The notes below the pieces were generated by a model. The model saw only the letters and a program-made list of their open reading frames with translations. It did no database searches and had not been told where the DNA came from. The position numbers were made by a program, and so were the translations under genes. Below are positions 10,547 to 24,118 of a stretch of DNA of 64,000 nt, piece after piece. The number at the start of each line of letters is the position of its first letter. The first letter of the stretch is position 1. The stretch comes from Atopsyche davidsoni (Eukaryota > Arthropoda > Insecta > Trichoptera > Hydrobiosidae): contig JAILWY010000004.1 in NCBI GenBank assembly GCA_022113835.1, forward strand, positions 3,785,501 to 3,849,500, written 5' to 3'.

Positions 10547-13395
10547 CAATCAATGCTTTATACGTTTACGTAACTCATTGTTACGGGTGATTTTCTATTC
10601 GTAGGTTTTAGTAAACTTAACGTTAGTAAACTTTAGTTAAAGTGTTGAGTTAGTAAGAGTTAGCCGTTATTAGGTGAATATGGACTTGCATGTAATACTT
10701 TGTTTTTTGGGATAACCAAAAAAATATGAACAGCAGCAGTATTATGTTAATAAATAAAATAATTAATATTATGGCGTTAAATATTTTTATGTTATTATAT
10801 TCATTTCTCTATTAAATAGCACAGTATTTTTTTAAAATAATTATTTTGATACTCTCAATAGAGCAGAGATATTTTTTGAAAAATATTTACTACCTTACTT
10901 GTGTTTTCAAATACACTGCCAATAAAAATGCTATTAAAAAAATCCATGTAAGTTCATTTTATTTTTTTGATTTGGTAGTAGATATAACGATGAATATGAT
11001 ATAAATTTCGGAAGTCATCATCAAGTTAAATAATAATGTTTATTTTTAGAGGGAGACGGGGAAAAACCACTGATGGTAGATTATTGCTTGTAAGAGATAT
11101 AAACAGTTGGAAATACACACTTGTTAAGTGTGACACACAACGTGTTTATACAATTGAGGTGCTCATGGAGTTAACGTTAAGCGGTACAAGATGTTATTGC
11201 AGTCTTATGGCGAAGACTCACAAGCCATGTTAAATGAATCACTTAAATAAAAAAACAATGACTTACATTAAAAATGAATCAAATTTTATAAAACATTTAA
11301 ATTTAACGATTTTTTTTTACACCACTGATATTTTATTTTGATATTCAATAATTTTTTAATAAATCAAAATCGATTTGTGCTTTATCGAAAATTATCTCCA
11401 CAATACAATAAGCATAACATTACAATGCAGTTACTAGTAAAATATTTGTTTTTTTATTAATTGTTAAATAATTTCATTTGCAACGAAAAATATAATTCTT
11501 ATATAAAATTAAATAAATTTCTTTATTCATATAATTAGTAATTGACCACATTTTCGAACCAATTGCGTTAACTTCTTATCGCTTTAAAGCCTGTTTTATT
11601 CTTTTTATCAATGAATTATATATATTTACGCATTTTATCTGACGTCATATTAATTGTTAGGTTTTCCTGTTAACTCTTCTGTGTTGTGGATTTCACGTTT
11701 ACGAATTTTTCTATGAATTTTTTTTTCCTTATGACAAAGACAAATGCATATCTTTGTATTTAAATTTATAAATGACCATTTATGTACTTAAATAATTACG
11801 TTATTAATTACGTAAAATATTACGTTTTTCGAGCTGCTGAATTTAAGGCAAAGTTTTTATAATTTCTTTTTTGAAATATAGAAATTATATTTTGCCCTAT
11901 CGGGTGGAGCACATAATCAACCCTTAGATCTTATTCCGTGGAAACGTTAAAGGTTTTATTCTATGATTGTTTTAAGGATAACTTATCTTTGTTATGTTGA
12001 ATAACATAATAAGTTAGTTATAATTAAATAATTTCTTTGTTTCTTTAATTTTTTATTTCTATGTTCCATTCAGTGAGTTTCTGTAAAATAAATAATGGCA
12101 GTAATTTACGAGCATTAAAATTTTTCTTTTAAAACATATATTCAAAAAATAATTTTGTTAATTGCATTTTTTGATATCAACTGAATAAAGTTGTTTGGTC
12201 AGATTTTGAATTTATAGGCTGCACTAGATTTTAATGAGAAAAAAAAAACCGAAGTTATTTTATTACTAAATCTATAAGTATATAAATAATTTCTATTTTA
12301 TTTGTGAAATTATGAAAATAATGCTGTTTTTCAAACAAATACTTAGATTTCCTTCCGCTTGAGTAAAATGCAGCGTTATGGAGCGAGGAACGGAACTGGC
12401 CGGAGGCTCTATTTTAATACAACGCCATTTTCAGTTCTTTGTTCACAAAAGCAAGGAAAATAATTCACACAAATTACAAAGTAATTATTGCATTTATTAT
12501 TAAAATAATAAATCAAGTCGATTATTGATTGACCCCAATCAAAATATTTAAGAAAAAATTACATTAAAATAAAATAATAAAATTTGCAAATGTTTGTAAA
12601 TTAAAATTTTACAAAAATAAGTCCCTTTATAGAATGAGTTTGAATCATTTTTAAAAAAAGCAATTTATATTTTATCCGATCATATACACGCATTAGGGTA
12701 TTTGTATATTTACCTCTCCCATGGTTGCTCTAATATTCCAAAGGTTCACAAACTTTATTTAGCCATGGCTTAACTCTATCGCCCAAAGAGGGAATACTAA
12801 ATTAGAGGTCAACATTTGCTATAGCTTGTTAATCACTGGTCTATAGGACTTAATATTTGCAAAGTACATTTATGATCAGAAATAAACACAGAAACCTTAA
12901 AATCAATAATAATACTTTTTATCTAGTAATATATATATAAAAATTGAATATACTCGTATAATACGTTAGAAACAATAAAACTGCCATGAAAAGGTAATTT
13001 GGTTTCTTGGGTGTTGGGTTGTTTGACGTTTGATTCCCGTATTGGGACCATCTTTAGGGATTTCAGGCTGCCAAATCCTACGGATATGCTTGCCATAAAA
13101 GGAGTATTTTATTTTAATATTTAAAAAGACCCAATATATATGTTGACTATGTTGAATTTTTAGTACAACAAATCAATATTTGTTTTAAAAAATAAATAAA
13201 TGTACGATAAGATGAAAAACGTGATATAAAGAATTTATACGTACATTTTTTTCTGTTCCTTTTTATAGTTTAATAAAGAAAATGTTGTCGTAAAAGAAAA
13301 ATCACATTAGCCATTAAATGTTCACAGCATGTTAACAATTTACAAGATTGCTTTTTCAGGTGCATAACAATCCTATTACACCATTAATTAAGATT
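10547..13395. other. Intergenic AT-rich sequence, no gene seen
   Basis: I see no gene. A short block at about 12345-12435 is less AT-rich. A motif near 12739 (AGGTTCACAAACTTTATTTAG) resembles the terminus of some hAT elements, but no matching second end was found. The open frame at 11036-11233 has no recognisable content. Confidence 0.5.
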
Positions 13396-13399
13396 TAAA

Positions 13400-13600
13400 T
13401 TGCCAGTTGAGCCCCCACAGCCACTCGCCGCCACTCGTGTGCCTCGCCGGCGCGGTCACGTCGGAGAAAATATTATTAGACGGTCTTTTTTTAAACTCGT
13501 GCCTTCTCGCTCTATCCGCCCTGGCCGCGCGCGTTGGAGCGAGAAAGCAAGAGTGCAGTGGCAGCCGCCACTCGCTTTCACGGACAAATAAGATATTTAA
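13400..13600. other. GC-rich island in the gene desert
   Basis: Two GC-rich stretches with repeated CCACTCG and GCCGCCACTCG motifs near both ends stand out sharply from the AT-rich surroundings. Overlapping open frames of 63 and 81 codons look like by-products of base composition. It could be a regulatory element or a distal promoter; I see no splice donor that makes an exon convincing. Confidence 0.4.
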
Positions 13601-13654
13601 TGTTTTTACTCGTATGACGGCGGAGTTTGCCCCCCTCGTTGTTTGCTCTTAAAC

Positions 13655-16600
13655 AGACAAGAATTTAAATTATTACTTACTAACTTATAACTACGAAGTA
13701 AGTGATGATGAAATTTATATTTTCAAGTTTTCAGTATACCGAAGACCGCATGCTTTATTTTGAAACTCGTGATGTCAAAAGAGGTCTGCTTGCGAATGTA
13801 TAATACTAGAAAGATGTAAAGATACTGACAATATTTTATGCTGAAATCATCAACTGTGGTATTCAAATGCACTATCAAGCATAAAGCATTAAGATAAAAA
13901 TTTATTAAATTTTAAAATTAAAACGAGCACACGTCGATGACTCTAATTAGAAATCGCAAAAGTTGAATTGTTTTAGTAAGCAGTCGGAATATTTAAAACT
14001 TTTACAGTAATATATGCTTTTACTAAAGAGTCTTCTGAATTATGCACATATTTTTGGGATTCTTTGGTCCACGATCAATCACTAAAGTAAAAACGAAGAA
14101 CAATAAGAATTAATATTTTTTTCCTTGCAGATATACTGATTATGTTCGTTTTCGGCAGAAGTAATTTTTATAAGGCTATTCAACTCATTGGAAATGTAAA
14201 TGTTTTAATTGATGGTGTGGTAATGGTGTGCTATCACTTTAACGACGCCATCGGTATTTCAGACGATGTGTCCATAAGAGGACAATTCGAGAAGTAATAT
14301 TATGAGTTAGAACAAAGGAGGTGTCGTTAGACACTGAGAGTCAAAACTTTTCTCTTAACCCTTAACTGCATACATTTAAATAGTAATTATATAAATTATT
14401 TTATTAATTATCACACTCATACATATATGCACTTAAGATTGACCTCTAGCTTGAGTCAGTCTACTAAAGAATATAAGAGTTCAGTCTTTTGAAATGACTG
14501 TACTTTAAGGCCTTGCAACCCTAAGGGTGTATTTATAAGATCTTTTCAGACAATTGTAATGTGTTAACTGTTTTAAATAACATTTTTTTTTTGGGGGTAT
14601 GATTACTGTGGGCCTCCTAATAAATATTCAACATATTTCACGGATTATAATGGAGACGACAGACACTTACCTCAAATGCTCAATAATCGCAAAACTGTTT
14701 CTTGCGATGGTGTTTGATAGGTCAGGGTATTTGTTTGACATTAAATCATGTAATTGTATCATACAAGTGACGCAATAAATAATGCATGTGATGGTGGAAT
14801 CATCAATCAGGCAACATCCGCCGATCGCGATCAACGATCAGACAAAGGGACGGCGGGCGGACAGCTGACTCAGGACCTGTGACAGATTAACGACGGTAGA
14901 TTGAAGTTCATTAGGGATTTGATAGAAGCGGCATTAATTCTCTGTGGACATTTTTTAGTGGAAGATTTATTACGATCGCTGGAGACTTGCAGAGAAATTT
15001 TTAAAATTCGCAGTATGTCTACTGAAAATTTTATATTTAAAAAATTATAGCTATAAAAAAAAAAAATGTTTATAATTTATCGTTTCACATTTACCATGGC
15101 TGAATTATACAAAAACAGTTAATTTAAATATTTTTTTCTTACAAAACAACTGTGGGATATTTGAACCTATTGCCTAATATTTAAAAAAAAATTATAAATA
15201 AATGTATAACTAGCAATGGTATACAAAAGAAATATATTAATGCATTTCATAATATATCAAAATAACAAGGTAACAAATATAAATATTTATATTCAATATT
15301 TATGGCAGAATTCCATTTTGGTACGATAAATAATTTTTTTATGATATTTCTACGTTTTCATGTATATTTGTAAACTAAAACGTTTTTTATGACATAAAAA
15401 AATAAAATGTCTTCAAGCTATATTTTTTATTTAACATATTATTATTATTTTTTCACAAAGCATAACCTTGTATTATATTTTATTCGAAGGTCAGAGTATG
15501 TGTTATACAACATCATCTTATAAAGCAATGGTTGATTCACCTGAATTAGATAGACGATCCTTTGAGGCACAACTCAAATGGCTTATTTATATAAATAAGA
15601 TAAACTGTAATAGTAATTTTGAACTAAAAAAAATATTTCTTAACCATATTTTTTAACTATTCTGCTAGTAAGACACACAAGCTTATATAATATAAGAAGA
15701 CGAAGTTTATATATACACACGTATCTGCTTAAATATGAAACTGAAACTACCGAGAAGGCAAGGTTTTTCTTTTTTCTTAAGGAAGACTTGCATAAAACAA
15801 AGATTGCTTTTGAAAGGTTTTCATTTTCTTTGAACCTGAAGACGGTCTCAGTTTTCTGTAAAACTGAAAAAAATACGTGTTGAATTTTGAGCCCCATGTC
15901 ATGCATGCACGTTAACTGTTGATGATGAACGGATTTAATAAAAAATATAGGACCTATACCGTATTAATTATTTTTGTTATGTTTTTTCACAACAATGAAC
16001 CTTGATACGCCATTAATATTAAATTATTAATTTTTTTTTTTATTGTGACGGAAATTTTTATATACAAATCGAGTCTTTGGTCTTAATGAATTCGATTTAA
16101 TTTGACAACTTTTTATTCAATATGGATTCATATTTAATGGTTGTACGCATTCAGTTCTTAAATTAGCGCATTTAAATATGTCTTCATATTTTATTAAAAT
16201 TATTAAAAGCAAGCAAGTGTTGTACTAATTTGTAATTCAATCAAATTTTAATTAAAGTATAACAGGCTAATGAAAACAAATAGAATTGCTTCAGTAATGG
16301 TTGTCCATTTGGAAAAGCCAGGTAGCTTTTGAAAAAAATTGTAACGGTTCTGAAAATACGTATGAAATAAAATGAGTCAAAGCAAAAAAAATGCATTTGA
16401 TACTTTAACTTGCTGATTTCCCAATGGATCGGCTTTGCCCATTCCGTTTGATCTTTTCTATTGTTTTCATCCATACAAAATTTTCAAATCTTCCATCCTT
16501 TGGATTTTTTTTGCGTGTTTTTAGAAAAAGTTTACCCGCTCGTGTTTATTGAGAAATACAAGGAAATGCAATAAAAACTAATGTGATTTCGATAGTGAAC

Positions 16601-17140
16601 CTGGATTGGTTTTTGAATGATTTATTTTTTTAATTCCAAGTAAGACGGATTTAAAATTTAGTAAGACGAAATATTTATAGTTTTTAAAAAAATAACCAAT
16701 CCTAAGCATTTTATAATTTTTTTACCACTTATAGTGGTTTAGTGTGGTAAAAATATTTATTTATTAACACTTAGTAAAAAAATTCATATTGAATGTTTTA
16801 CTACATAAATATTCAATAGTAATTGAAATGCTGTTAAAATTTTTAAACGTTTTCAACAATTTAGATCTACAAAAAATATGAGTACCTACACAACATTAAT
16901 TTTAATTAATCAAAAATAGATCATAAAAAATAAAAATAATTTGCCCTGTAGTATTATGTTTAATTCAAGATTTACTAAAACGTAAGTAATAATAATAAAA
17001 CAGTAAGTAATTCAAGACTAATATTTTTTAAATAAAGCTAGGTTACTTTTTTTTAATGTGCTTAGAATAAATATATATTCAGTGAGATATACAGAAAAAA
17101 GCTTTAATATTGTGGAGGGACAAGGATGAAGATCCATTTT
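13655..17140. other. Intergenic AT-rich sequence with one possible regulatory block
   Basis: There is no gene. A non-repetitive, mixed-composition block at about 14800-14960 contains GATCGCGATC and E-box-like CAGCTG motifs and could be a conserved non-coding element. The remainder is A/T runs without recognised structure. Confidence 0.45.
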
Positions 17141-17146
17141 TTATAT

Positions 17147-17267
17147 ATGATATGGGTAACATTTTTATACTTGCTTCACTTTGAGTTTATTATAGTTTTA
17201 GCATGACTAGTAGACCAAGCTATAATAAACTCAAAGTGAAGAAAGTATAAAAAGTTACCCATATCAT
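17147..17267. repeat. Long near-perfect hairpin (fold-back repeat)
   Basis: The left arm (about 17147-17195, starting ATGATATGGGTAAC) is repeated as its reverse complement at about 17220-17267, with only a few mismatches and a 24-base loop. The arms are 47-49 bases. There is no coding capacity. It is probably a MITE with merged terminal repeats, or a palindromic replication product; the family is not recognised. Confidence 0.8.
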
Positions 17268-17419
17268 TAATAAAAAAAACTTAAATAACCAAGAACGTAC
17301 AAGTGACCCAAAAATCCTTTAAAAAAAATATTAAAATGAAATTAACGGATTTAAAATCAGTTAACAATTGATTGATGCGATTCAGGATTGAGTTGGGAGT
17401 GCAAAAACGAAAATTTAAT

Positions 17420-17600
17420 TTAATTCCATCCCCAGTCGGCCACACAACAACCAGGGGTCCGCCACAGAATAGCCGCCCCCATAGAAACCAAGGGGAGGGC
17501 GCGCCCCAGGGGTTGGTGACGGAGTAATTCGTGATGGGATTTGAACCCCGTACAGCCCGTTTTATACCAGATTACACAGCGAAAAATTCGCCCCAACAAA
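17420..17600 (-). other. GC-richer block with a B-box-like motif
   Basis: On the minus strand GGGGTTCAAATCCC (around 17538-17551) matches a tRNA B box, but no A box at normal spacing and no acceptor pairing were found. The neighbouring stretch (CCAGGGGTCCGCCACAG, CCCCAGGGGTTGG) is GC-rich and may be part of an old repeat. No function is assigned. Confidence 0.25.
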
Positions 17601-19765
17601 CAGTGTTAAATAATATGTTTTGATTTTATTGTATTACTCGATTTTATTGTTTGCGGTGTACGATTTGCTTTGGCCAATACGACTTAATAAAACAACGCAT
17701 TTTGATATGTTTGGGTTTAGTTATGTGTATATTTTATATGAATAAGCAATATACTGCCATTTATTATTTTTACAGAAATGCTGCATATGATTATAATTGA
17801 AATTAATTGAATATTATAAATATAATAATAGTACGATAATCTGACGGTTTCCCAGCTCCAATGGAAAAATAACTTACGCTAGGCTATAATTTTACCAAGT
17901 ACCAATACTGTAGATGTTGTGTGTTTTAGCCATAACGTGTGATATAAAGTAATATTTATTTAGTGTAAAATGAATCCTGTCACTGAAGGCACCCTGTAAA
18001 ATGTGTGAAAAATAAATCGAATTGGTAGTTTGTCTACACCTGTGGAAATTAATATACGGCCGATGCACCTCAGCTTTATTGGGATTGGAAAATGTATGTG
18101 ACGTCAGAAATATCTTATATAAAATATAGGTATGCGATTTGGGACCTGTGTCATGTTTGTGATTAAACAGAAATATGACTTTTTGTTACAAATAAATCAC
18201 ACAGGCAAAAATTTATTAGTTATGTTCCGATAACCGAAAAAAAAAAATATTGCAGCTAAAATATTTGAATACATTGAAAAAGATAAAAAAATTATAACCA
18301 TTTTGATTTTCAGTCCTCAATTAATATATGCAAATTAAAAATAAACGCTAAGTGATCAGATGTCTTTTCAATATTTAATAGTAAAACGATCTTGGATTTG
18401 AGAATCTCGTCCTAATTTCCCAAGATAGATCTCTACACTAAGCCAACGCTTAGGAAGGCAGTAAGCTCTTTTAAGGCTCTAGTGGCTTATGTCAAAGTTG
18501 AATAAAGATTGATAGTATCCTGAATTTAATGGCTTATCATGAAAATGGTCCGTAGTTCTTATGTATTTATCTTTGTTTATTTTTAAAACGCCTTAAGCTT
18601 GGGTACTAAAAATATTGTTTTAGATATTTCGATGACGCATACAGATTATTCATGCTTTCAGTATTTAAAACTTCCCAAACGAAACTAATTAAAAGGGATT
18701 TAAAAGTGATTTTTTTTTCAAACTTTTTTTTAATCAAACGGAAGATTTAAGAAGGTAGATAACCTGAAAAGAAGGATTCAATAACCAATCTAGAGTGGAT
18801 AGAAAAGTAAGAGAAGCAGGTCGTAGAATAATATTTTTTTTGATGTCACGTTTTCTGAATAAATATAAATGACATCACGTTAAATGCTTCTGGTTACTTA
18901 GAAGTATTGTGGTTAAAAAATATATTAATTTTATACATTTTAGCTCATTTTCATAACCTTTACAGCAATGTGTCGAACAGTCGATGTGTCATCAGTACAC
19001 ACCCGATCTTGACAACACCATTGACAGACGAGGCTCGATTCATAAATGTTCATTTATCATAAATGTAGATTTCACAATGTATATGTTGCCATATACTTCT
19101 TATTCATTGCTATCACTTGTTAAGAATACATCATGCTAAATATTTCCGAGAATGAGAATATCAACTAAAGTATTATTTATGAACTAGTTTTAAAGAAGAT
19201 TTTTTATTAAACATTAAAGTTTCAAACAGCGAAAAGAGTGTTTTGTTTCGTTCAAAGATTTCAATTTATAAATAGACTCCTTTAAAATTTATTTCAGGTG
19301 AAGTTATGCGTGGGTGTAAAGGCAAACAGCCGTATGTACTTATTCTAAGGTAATGGCGTTCGGTGTTCACATGCGGGCGCCATTTTGTTTTGCAAAAAAA
19401 CCTTTGTGGAACTTTGCTTGTGGCAGAACTTTATCGCAGGATAACAACTTCTATTTCTAATTAATAATGTATTGTATAATAATGTACTGTATATTATCTT
19501 ATACCAAGTATTTATATATTTTATGATAAGTTGGTTTATTCCTCAACAAAAGTAATTTTTTTCAATAAAATAATTGATTGAATTATTTCGTTAGAATAGT
19601 ACATATAAAAATGTGGGTATGCTTTATATAACAATTTTAAATGCTTCACTCAGTACTTTGTGTTAAAAGTCTAGTATTGGTAGTCACACAATATTTTATT
19701 GGCATAATACGTACGTTGTTTCATTTATAGGATATGATTGTTAAAAATTCTTGCTTAGTACTTGT
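17601..19765. other. Intergenic AT-rich sequence, no gene seen
   Basis: I see no open frame, repeat or RNA structure that I can support here. Confidence 0.5.
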
Positions 19766-19838
19766 GATTTGTTGGTATAATTGGTAATGCACCGGCCATG
19801 TAAGCTTGCGGATGTTGGTTCAAATCCCATACAAATCA
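19766..19838 (+). tRNA. tRNA-Thr(UGU)-like gene or recent tRNA pseudogene
   Basis: The 73 bases fall exactly into the canonical layout: a perfect acceptor stem GATTTGT/ACAAATC, positions 8-9 TG, a D stem of four pairs (GTAT/ATGC) with loop AATTGGTA (A14, G18, G19 and A21 all present), a five-pair anticodon stem with one mismatch (CCGGC/GCTTG), loop CATGTAA with anticodon TGT, a five-base variable loop, T arm GTTGG/CCCAT with loop TTCAAAT (one mismatch), and discriminator A. The A and B boxes are readable. Against a working gene: position 33 is A where nearly all tRNAs have U, and two stem mismatches. No T run follows closely. It is therefore most likely a pseudogene or SINE-derived copy. Confidence 0.5.
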
Positions 19839-20089
19839 TGATGAAATTTTTTACGAGTTTCTATAGTCAATTTTAAATATTTAAAAAAATGTACGTATTC
19901 ATTATCAACCAATCAAACCTGTATAGGTAAAAATCGTACTTCCTGTGAGACGGTCTTCACAAAAATCAATAATATATGAGGATTTTGTTTTTTTTTTTTT
20001 TTTTTAAATTTTTTTATAGTCGCAGCCAAACTAATATATCATTCTCATTAAAGTTTTCAGTTATAGATGTACAGTGCTGGCTTGAAATG

Positions 20090-20320
20090 TGCGCTTGTGA
20101 GTATGCGGCCCGGCCCGCACCCCCCGGGCCCATTGTGACGGGGACGGAGTGCCACCCCGTTGAATACAGCCTGCAGGCTCTGCGTGTTCAGTGAGAGATC
20201 ACAGGCCGGGGGAGGCAACAAAGAACCTAGCAAATGCACACACCGGGGAACGCGAAACGCGCTGCACACAAAGACCTGAAACGTGACCGTTAATATGATA
20301 ATTATACTATGAGACATCAC
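20090..20320. other. GC-rich island
   Basis: A strongly GC-rich block (CGGCCCGGCCCGC, CCCCCCGGGCCC) sits within AT-rich sequence and follows a long T run at about 19987-20005. On the minus strand an ATG frame from 20317 to 20057 opens with a hydrophobic segment that looks like a signal peptide, but the rest is low in family-like content, so I do not call a gene. It may be a CpG-type regulatory element. Confidence 0.35.
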
Positions 20321-20324
20321 ACTG

Positions 20325-22905
20325 AAAAAACGCCGGCATGAAGCTTTCGCGATATTCTAATTTACTGAAATGCATTCAGTCCGCTGAAAATCGCCTAGAG
20401 GGTTGTAAAGCCAACACACGTTACAAAACTACCTTGTTAAGGTAGTTGCTTCCAGCCTTTTGATTGCCTCTGGTGTCCAACCGAACATCAGAGGCAGTCC
20501 ATTACCTGGCGAAATCGTGTCATTTAATTAATTTAATTGTCACTTTATTTTTTTATATCAAAAAATGATATTTTTACAGAGTATTGAAAAAACAATACAC
20601 TATATTTTAATATTTTTTATTATTTAATTAACGTCCAATTTCAGGGTAAAATAAAATCATGAAGATGTTGAAATATTGGATAAAATGACGACTTTTCAAA
20701 ACCAACGTTTGTTAAAGGTAATTTTTATTTTTAAAATAATATATAGCACAGGGTTTATATTTTATCTTTTAATTCCAATTGAAAAAAAAACTTCAAAATG
20801 TTTAGGACTCTTGGAAAAAGGACATGACGAGTCTCCAAATTCCTACTCTTCAATCGGAAAAACACATATTTATCATATTAATAGTAAGTTTGTAAGAATT
20901 AAAAAAATATTCTGTTCGGAAGAAGGGATGTATCAAATTTTTTGCATTTAAATATTTTTGATTGGTGCAGTCGATTTTTCGCAAAACGGACCAGAAAATG
21001 ATCAAAAAAAACTCGATTATGGGACCTAGACCCTTGAGGCATTTGCTCCACACTGGCGAACGAGAGCTGGAAAAGCGGGTGTTGTGCAACAACCTTGAGG
21101 AGCTTTATCTAGTGGTTGGAATTCTGCATATACATAATTTTACTTAAACCAAAGCTGAAGATATAGAAAAAAAACTAGTTTTTTTATTAAGCTATGAATT
21201 ACCCTAATTTTTGCAGCACTGTACATGTTTGGCAGACTTAAAAAATCATATAACAACATCATAGAGGGTAGATCCGTAGATACATATTTTCAGGGCATTT
21301 AAATTTCAGTTTTTTTGTGCTCTTTGATTATTTTCCCTTTTTAAAATTATTAATTTATCCTCCCTAATTTGTAATTTTTCTATAAAATAATTTTGTATTG
21401 TAACCACTTTGCAAACATAGTCATATTTTATAACACAGTGAAGTCATTTTTCTCCCAAAAGGACATTTATTAATTATGATAGTTTCAGAGTAATTCAGCA
21501 ATTTGAAAACGAAAACAATAGATGAGCAATTGAATTATTATTTAATGTCAGAGGAAGGCGCAAGTCTTTGTCTATTATAATTATAATTTTTCATATTCCC
21601 AGAATGCCCAAAGATTTCAAAACAATAGCCAGGTAAGCCTTTTCATTAAATCAAAACGTCTCCAGGTAAGAAAAGGTATTCAACGAAAAACGTAAGCTTG
21701 AAGGTAAAAATAAACAAATAAAATGCATGATAAATGCGCATCATTGTCATTCTCCTTTGTTACTGAAATTTCAAAATTCTGTTAATTTATTTTACAACAC
21801 AGATATAAAAAAATAAAAATTATAATATGAGAACTTAAAATCTAACGTACAACTTTACAATCAATTTTAAAGGTTTAAATTCCTATGTTATAATTTTTAT
21901 TTTAATTCAAGTAGATTGATGCAATTTTAATGACAAACATAACAAGAAATGCCGTTAAAAAGTCGACATCTAAATAAACTAGATTTTATTAGTGAAATGT
22001 ATGGTATACTTTTATATTGATAAGAAAATCAAAATATTCTGATGCGGGTATGACAAATATGTTTTTAAACTCTTTAAAAATAAATTCAGGCTTGTGGTAA
22101 AAATCCTTTATGCTGTATACAATAAAGCAAAAACCGAATACGCTACAAGCCAGATAACAGCCTTTTTTGTATTTTTTATTCTATTTGCTTTACTGTTTAC
22201 ATGCTCGTAATAATACAATATAACTTAATTAAACGAAACTATCAGCCTAAAAAACCTGTTTGTTGAGTTAACAAAAACGAATATATATTGTCAATTATCA
22301 AAATTATTACTACCAATCAATAAGTTTGATTGAAATTCGCGAACTTTATACAGGTTTGTTAATTTACATTCTTGCGTAATATAATCAAATAATGATAAAC
22401 CCTGATTACATTAGAACAATTTGGACTGATATGTACTGAATTTCAGAATTATGCCTATATGGGTACGAATATCCATAATAGTCGAATCGGGATGTCAGTC
22501 TCTCAGATGGAATTTAATCTTCGTAGCAGATAAATTTTAATATAACAGCAGTTCACATAGTTGAGTACTTAACGTATTAAAAATTATATTAAAGCAGTAA
22601 AATAAAGTTTGTTTTATTGTTCGGATCATAAGAAGCCACGCAGTTTAAAGAAATACTTTCATATAAGAGGGAAAATAATAGAGTGGATATTTTAGTAGAG
22701 ATATTCTATTGTCACTTTCTGAGTTTTGAACGTAAAATTTTGCTTTAGTTACAGTTTTAATGTTTTAATTTTAAAATCATTTTATATCAAAAGGGTTAAG
22801 AATAATTAATCGGAGTAGAAAATTTCACAAAACCAATATTTTTTTAGTTAGGCGATGGTATGACAAAGTTTTCAGATTTCAGAAGAGTATCTGAAATAAT
22901 ATATT
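20325..22905. other. Intergenic AT-rich sequence
   Basis: There is no supported gene. A block at about 20400-20510 contains short complementary segments (ACTACCTT/AAGGTAGT and GCCTCTG/CAGAGGC) and may be a decayed repeat. A mixed-composition block at 20960-21125 has open frames on both strands (61 and 80 codons) that I could not assign to a family. Confidence 0.4.
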
Positions 22906-22908
22906 TAA

Positions 22909-23322
22909 AAAATCAAGGCTGCTTTTAAATAAAATAGGGAAATGAAGCTTTATGTGCCGAGTTATAAACTGGGTGATGATTTTATTTTAATTAAAAAAGT
23001 ACGTAAATCATATATTTTTAGTTGAAGCTAAAAATTTGGATATAAATATGATGTAAATTTTATGTTGTTTTACTACAAGCAAATGACGAAGACGTATCAA
23101 GTCAAACAAAAAAAAAAAATGTCTCTGAATGTTTTCCCTTAATAAGTGCCTCTTCACTTGTGGTCTTATACTTTTATCATCTGATATAAAAGTCAATAAT
23201 ATATATTTAAAAAACTTATAAACCCATTTCAGTATTCTCGGTCTTAAATTCGCTTTCTCATTTGACATTCCATGTGAATTGACTGTTGTGGCTTTCTTTA
23301 CATTATGTGTTATTTTGTTACT
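22909..23322 (+). repeat. Left arm of a 400-bp inverted repeat pair
   Basis: This segment is repeated, inverted and diverged, at 24938-25334. Matching landmarks include GTTATAAACTGGGTGATG, the block around TTTTACTACAAGCAAAT, the block around CACTTGTGGTCTTATACTTTTAT and CTTTCTTTAC. A 107-codon minus-strand frame (23331-23008) runs through it, but the equivalent frame in the other arm is broken by stops, so any protein is long decayed or was never there. No target duplication is obvious at the outer ends. Confidence 0.75.
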
Positions 23323-24118
23323 CGTTGACACTTGTTTGTATGTGACACTTATATTGTAATGTCATAGCACTCAGAATCTTAAACTTGCGGTTTTAATAAT
23401 GAGAATATATTTACACACGTGTTAATATTACTCTCAGTAATAAATTTCACGAATTCCAGATTTACAAGTAAATACATACATCAAATATACTTTGCATAAA
23501 AAGTGGTAGCTGAAAAAAAGGAACCATTAATTATTTCGTATTAACTGCTTATCAGGGTTGATTCAATATCAAGGGTAGAGTACATCAAAAGTGGACTCAA
23601 ACCTTTCAAGATACTCATTCATTTATTAAAATAATTATATTAATAAGTTTACCGTTTGAGCCAACTGATTTAATAATACGAATACTGCATAGACAAAGAC
23701 GAAGAAAGTCATAGATGCAAATAATCAAAAACAAATCACATTATTGTTGTTAGTAGATGCACAAGTATCCACTAGCTAAAAAGTAAGTTGCAAGTAGGCA
23801 AATTTAAAATCAATTCTCGTTTTATTTTACACTATTTAAAACATTAATTAATAGGTTTAAGCAGTCATTTTCATATAATATGATTGCCTTTGTGTATTTA
23901 TTGCTACGTAGTATATTTTGCCTTCAGACGTTTTAGTCTCGGCCCTGGGATCATACAGACAAGTAGCAGAGAATGCTAAATAATTAAATTCCGAAATGAA
24001 AACAAACCCTCAAACCACCTGAAACATAGATTCTAATAGATAGAAAGCGATATTTTGATATTTAATATAGTTTTTTGATAAAACACATGTGTACTATTTC
24101 TTGCATAAAAATAATTTG

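Noticed and set aside
12700..12830. Second hAT element
   Set aside because: One terminus-like motif but no opposite end or target duplication found.
17525..17600. tRNA gene on the minus strand
   Set aside because: B-box-like motif only; no A box at correct spacing and no acceptor pairing.
23008..23331. 107-codon minus-strand frame
   Set aside because: It lies in an inverted repeat arm; the same frame in the other arm has stops, so no protein constraint is visible.
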